Part shown: in pieces, positions 61,929-64,000 of the stretch
How the letters are laid out: each line of letters opens with the position of its first letter
Position numbering within the stretch: position 1 is the stretch's first letter
NCBI GenBank assembly: GCA_023014365.1
Contig: JAEBUN010000014.1
Span: 1-64,000, forward strand
Length of the DNA: 64,000 nt
Source of the DNA: Lepiota brunneoincarnata
Lineage: Eukaryota; Basidiomycota; Agaricomycetes; Agaricales; Agaricaceae
Direction of reading: 5' to 3'
Notes under the pieces: generated by a model
Told to the model about the DNA's origin: nothing
Database searches by the model: none
Seen by the model: the letters and a program-made list of their open reading frames with translations, nothing else
Made by a program: the position numbers and the translations under genes

Positions 61929-62138
61929 GTTCCTAGTGAAATGGAAGGACTTTGGGATTGAAGAAAACTCCTGGGAATCAGCTGAGGACATCCATGCCCC
62001 TGACTGCATAATGGAATTCTATCAACAACACCCAGGAGCTCCAAGACAGATCAGGAGTCTCACATTTGGCTCAATCCCCTTCTGTGCCCTCAATCTGACC
62101 ATTGTGCCAAGTCGTCACAACCTTGAAGGGGGGGTAGG
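61929..62138 (+). pseudogene. Ty3/gypsy chromovirus: integrase chromodomain end and polypurine tract
   Basis: The reading frame FLVKWKDFGIEENSWE…IHAPDCIMEFYQQHPGAPRQI is a chromodomain at the C-terminus of a chromovirus integrase, ending …SRHNLEGGV just before a purine tract (62125-62138, GAAGGGGGGG…) and the 3' LTR. Gag, protease, reverse transcriptase and the integrase core are missing; upstream is an unrelated LTR. The frame continues into the LTR to 62415 without a stop. Confidence 0.85.
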
Positions 62139-62617
62139 TGTAAGGGGAACTCCAGGTCATCACTCACAACTGCAGATTTGGAATTCTGATTCCCAGACTC
62201 CCTGCACCTGGAAATCTGATCTCCAGCCTTCTTGCACTCAGAAATCTAATCCCCACCCCTCCTGCACTCAGAAATCTGATCCCCAGCCTCCCAATGCTCG
62301 GAAATCCGATGTCCAGCCCCCCTGGGCCCGGAAATCTGTCCCCCAACACCCCAGTACTCAGAATTTCCTCCTACACCCCTCCAATGCAGATGTGAGCCCT
62401 CACTGGTGTGCATGACCCTATCCCAAACCCATTCCTGACTATACTTACTTTAGACATCCCTGACACCTCATGGCCATTTATGTAGAGTAGATTACTCAAC
62501 TTGGACCTTATGGCAGGTAGTATAAGTAGTGTAGGTGAGCTTGGAGAAACCTTACTTGATTCTCTAAGGTTTCTCCCTGCTCAGCTGATGCAACATGGCG
62601 ACCAGGTTGCCCTTACA
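62139..62617 (+). mobile_element. 3' LTR of the chromovirus remnant (479 bp)
   Basis: Same family and exact length as the solo LTR at 39346-39824, TGTAAGG…CCTTACA, preceded by a polypurine tract, which fixes it as a 3' LTR. The ~30-bp minisatellite (62180-62375) is present here too, with unit variants different from the other copy. Confidence 0.9.
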
Positions 62618-63440
62618 GTTAGTGTCAATGGGGGATCTTCCACATGCAATAATTGGCTGCAGCAAAATTATGGCCCCTGCTTTGCCAGTACAGCCCACCC
62701 CATCTTGTCTTTTCATATGCTCAGTGCCCTTTCCTTATTCACCCAGAGCCTCTCAAAATGTGAACTTCTTGCCACACATGCTGAGATTAAGGCACTGCAG
62801 CAGCACCAAGGCCTAAGCTACAAGGATGTGGCACAATGTTTATATCATTCAGAAGCTCAAAAGCTTGCTGTCCAGGACCAGGCCCACAAGAGGCTCATCA
62901 CCTTATGTCATCATCTTGATGAACTTATTGAAGATGATATCGCAAAGCAGATCTCACATATCAACTTGCATTACTATCACCCTGTCACTGATCCCACTAG
63001 TAAATCCTAAAAACATCATATATTGTTTCTATTAGTAATGAAAGATCTATTTACTTGTTTGCCCTTATTTCCCTGCATTGCAGCTTGAGTGCATGCTGCA
63101 GCATTCACACCCCTCTATGCCACTGTCTCTGGCCTTATCAGCTTTACAATCCACAATGTCATGCACAAACATTTCCACTCCAGCAATCTGTGGCAGCAAT
63201 GGGTGTCCTGGTGGCATTGCCACCCCTGCAACTTATTGCCACATTATTGCCACACATCATAAGCCAAGCTGCATCTAATCAGGATCCTCCAATGCTGACC
63301 TCTACTGACATATATACCCTCCAGCAAAGCTTTACAGTGAGGTGGCAGAGCCAGCAGGGGCCACTGGCTCCCATTTGATCGATACAATGTATGTCTTTGC
63401 TGACTGATTCACTCGATACAGTGTAGATTGACTACCTGGT
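62618..63440 (+). other. Possible ORF next to the LTR; otherwise nothing recognised
   Basis: Immediately after the LTR a frame reaches a stop at 63010 with protein-like composition (…ALQQHQGLSYKDVAQCLYHSE…, …LDELIEDDIAKQ…). It could be a host or element gene whose start was displaced by the LTR. Family unknown. 63055-63378 has another open frame of similar style. Confidence 0.3.
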
Positions 63441-63777
63441 GAAAGCTGATTGGTGGAAGGAGGGAGGCATGGGGGCATTTTCTATGATTTGCAGTGGAGG
63501 AATGGCATGAGGTGAAGCGGATGGATTTCTCGCGATGCAAGATTTGGGGCACAGAAATAGGCTTGGTGAGTTTGGGGGGGAACGACCAGTATACCAGGTT
63601 CCGAAGGGTTCTTGAGATTAGGTTATCTCAAGAGTCGACCGTCCGTACGTTAACGTGTTAAGCGCCGAAGTCGTCGTCTTTAAACCTCGCCTTATCTTGC
63701 ACCCCTGCGACAAATCTTGCCTTCTTTCCCCTTCATCACTACCCGAATTCGATACTCACCTCCAAGCTTTATGGATT
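63441..63777 (+). repeat. Segmental duplication, copy B (copy A at 16790-17126)
   Basis: Near-identical to 16790-17126, including the GAGTCGACCGTCCGTACGTT block. CpG-rich host-like composition resumes here after the transposon region. Confidence 0.8.
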
Positions 63778-64000
63778 ATGTCTCAAAGGGGAATGCAATG
63801 CAGATTTTTCAATCGCCCAACCAGTTGCCGCAACGGTGATCGCTGCGGATTCTCTTACATTGACGGTGGCACGAGCTCGCCTTGGACTCTCGGTCCATCG
63901 CTGACGCCATCGCTAGTACGAACATCACTTCCTCAGCCACGCCGGCCAGCGAATGGAGTACTGAATGATGTCCCGAGGAACACGTGTCGGTTCTTCTGGA
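63778..64000 (+). CDS. ZNFX1-like N-terminus, third copy, cut by window end
   Basis: Open from ATG 63778 to the window edge with no stop. The first CCCH finger reads C-x8-C-x5-C-x3-Y: the zinc-binding His is Tyr (CAC to TAC at about 63856-63858). The second finger begins (CRFFW) at the edge, and the copy A frameshift site lies just beyond. Most similar to copy A (17127 on). Whether the rest of the gene exists cannot be judged. Confidence 0.6.
   Translation, partial: MSQRGMQCRFFNRPTSCRNGDRCGFSYIDGGTSSPWTLGPSLTPSLVRTSLPQPRRPANGVLNDVPRNTCRFFW

Overview
The window looks like nuclear DNA of a mushroom-forming basidiomycete (Agaricomycete). The intact genes are split by many short introns of about 48-71 nt. 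There are relics of NACHT NTPase genes of the kind common in these fungi, a class I sesquiterpene synthase of the basidiomycete type, a complete Helitron and a chromovirus end. I assembled five host genes by hand. Every one stays in frame across all splice sites, with lengths of 670, 335, 376, 2251 and 533 aa.

Layout. 1-2.2 kb is simple repeats, long G/C runs and decayed repeats. 2.2-3.0 kb (-) is a truncated NACHT gene. 3.8-6.1 kb (+) is the mitochondrial electron-transfer-flavoprotein:ubiquinone oxidoreductase. 10.3-14.2 kb (+) holds a sesquiterpene synthase, an unrecognised ORF and an NAD(P)-dependent reductase, possibly a small terpenoid locus. 16.8-19.6 kb (+) is a broken copy of the N-terminal half of the next gene. 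21.4-29.4 kb (+) is a 24-exon ZNFX1-like gene: two CCCH fingers, SF1 helicase, NFX1-type fingers and a C-terminal RZ finger. 32.1-34.0 kb (-) is an MFS drug:H+ antiporter. 35.6-36.3 kb (+) is a second, more decayed NACHT relic.

From about 38 to 63.4 kb the DNA changes character: AT-richer, visibly CpG-poor and built almost wholly of transposable elements. Its core is a head-to-tail array of five Helitron units (42154-58382). Three are non-autonomous units of about 2.2 kb, one is a 7.3-kb autonomous unit with a full RepHel gene, and the last has lost its 3' end. Around the array lie solo LTRs with target-site duplications, a Tc1/mariner transposase remnant and the chromodomain end of a Ty3/gypsy element. 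At 63441 host-like sequence returns with a third, partial copy of the ZNFX1-like N-terminus, running off the window end.

The most unusual observations are these. The Helitron gene contains a 51-bp tandem duplication that behaves like a newly made intron. The Helitron 5' modules carry six copies of a motif at nearly constant spacing of about 147 bp, repeated in each array unit. The P-loop of the ZNFX1-like helicase sits in a 19-nt exon beside a GC-AG intron. Long stretches at 6.1-10.2, 14.2-16.8, 19.6-21.4 and 29.4-32.1 kb show no gene I can support.
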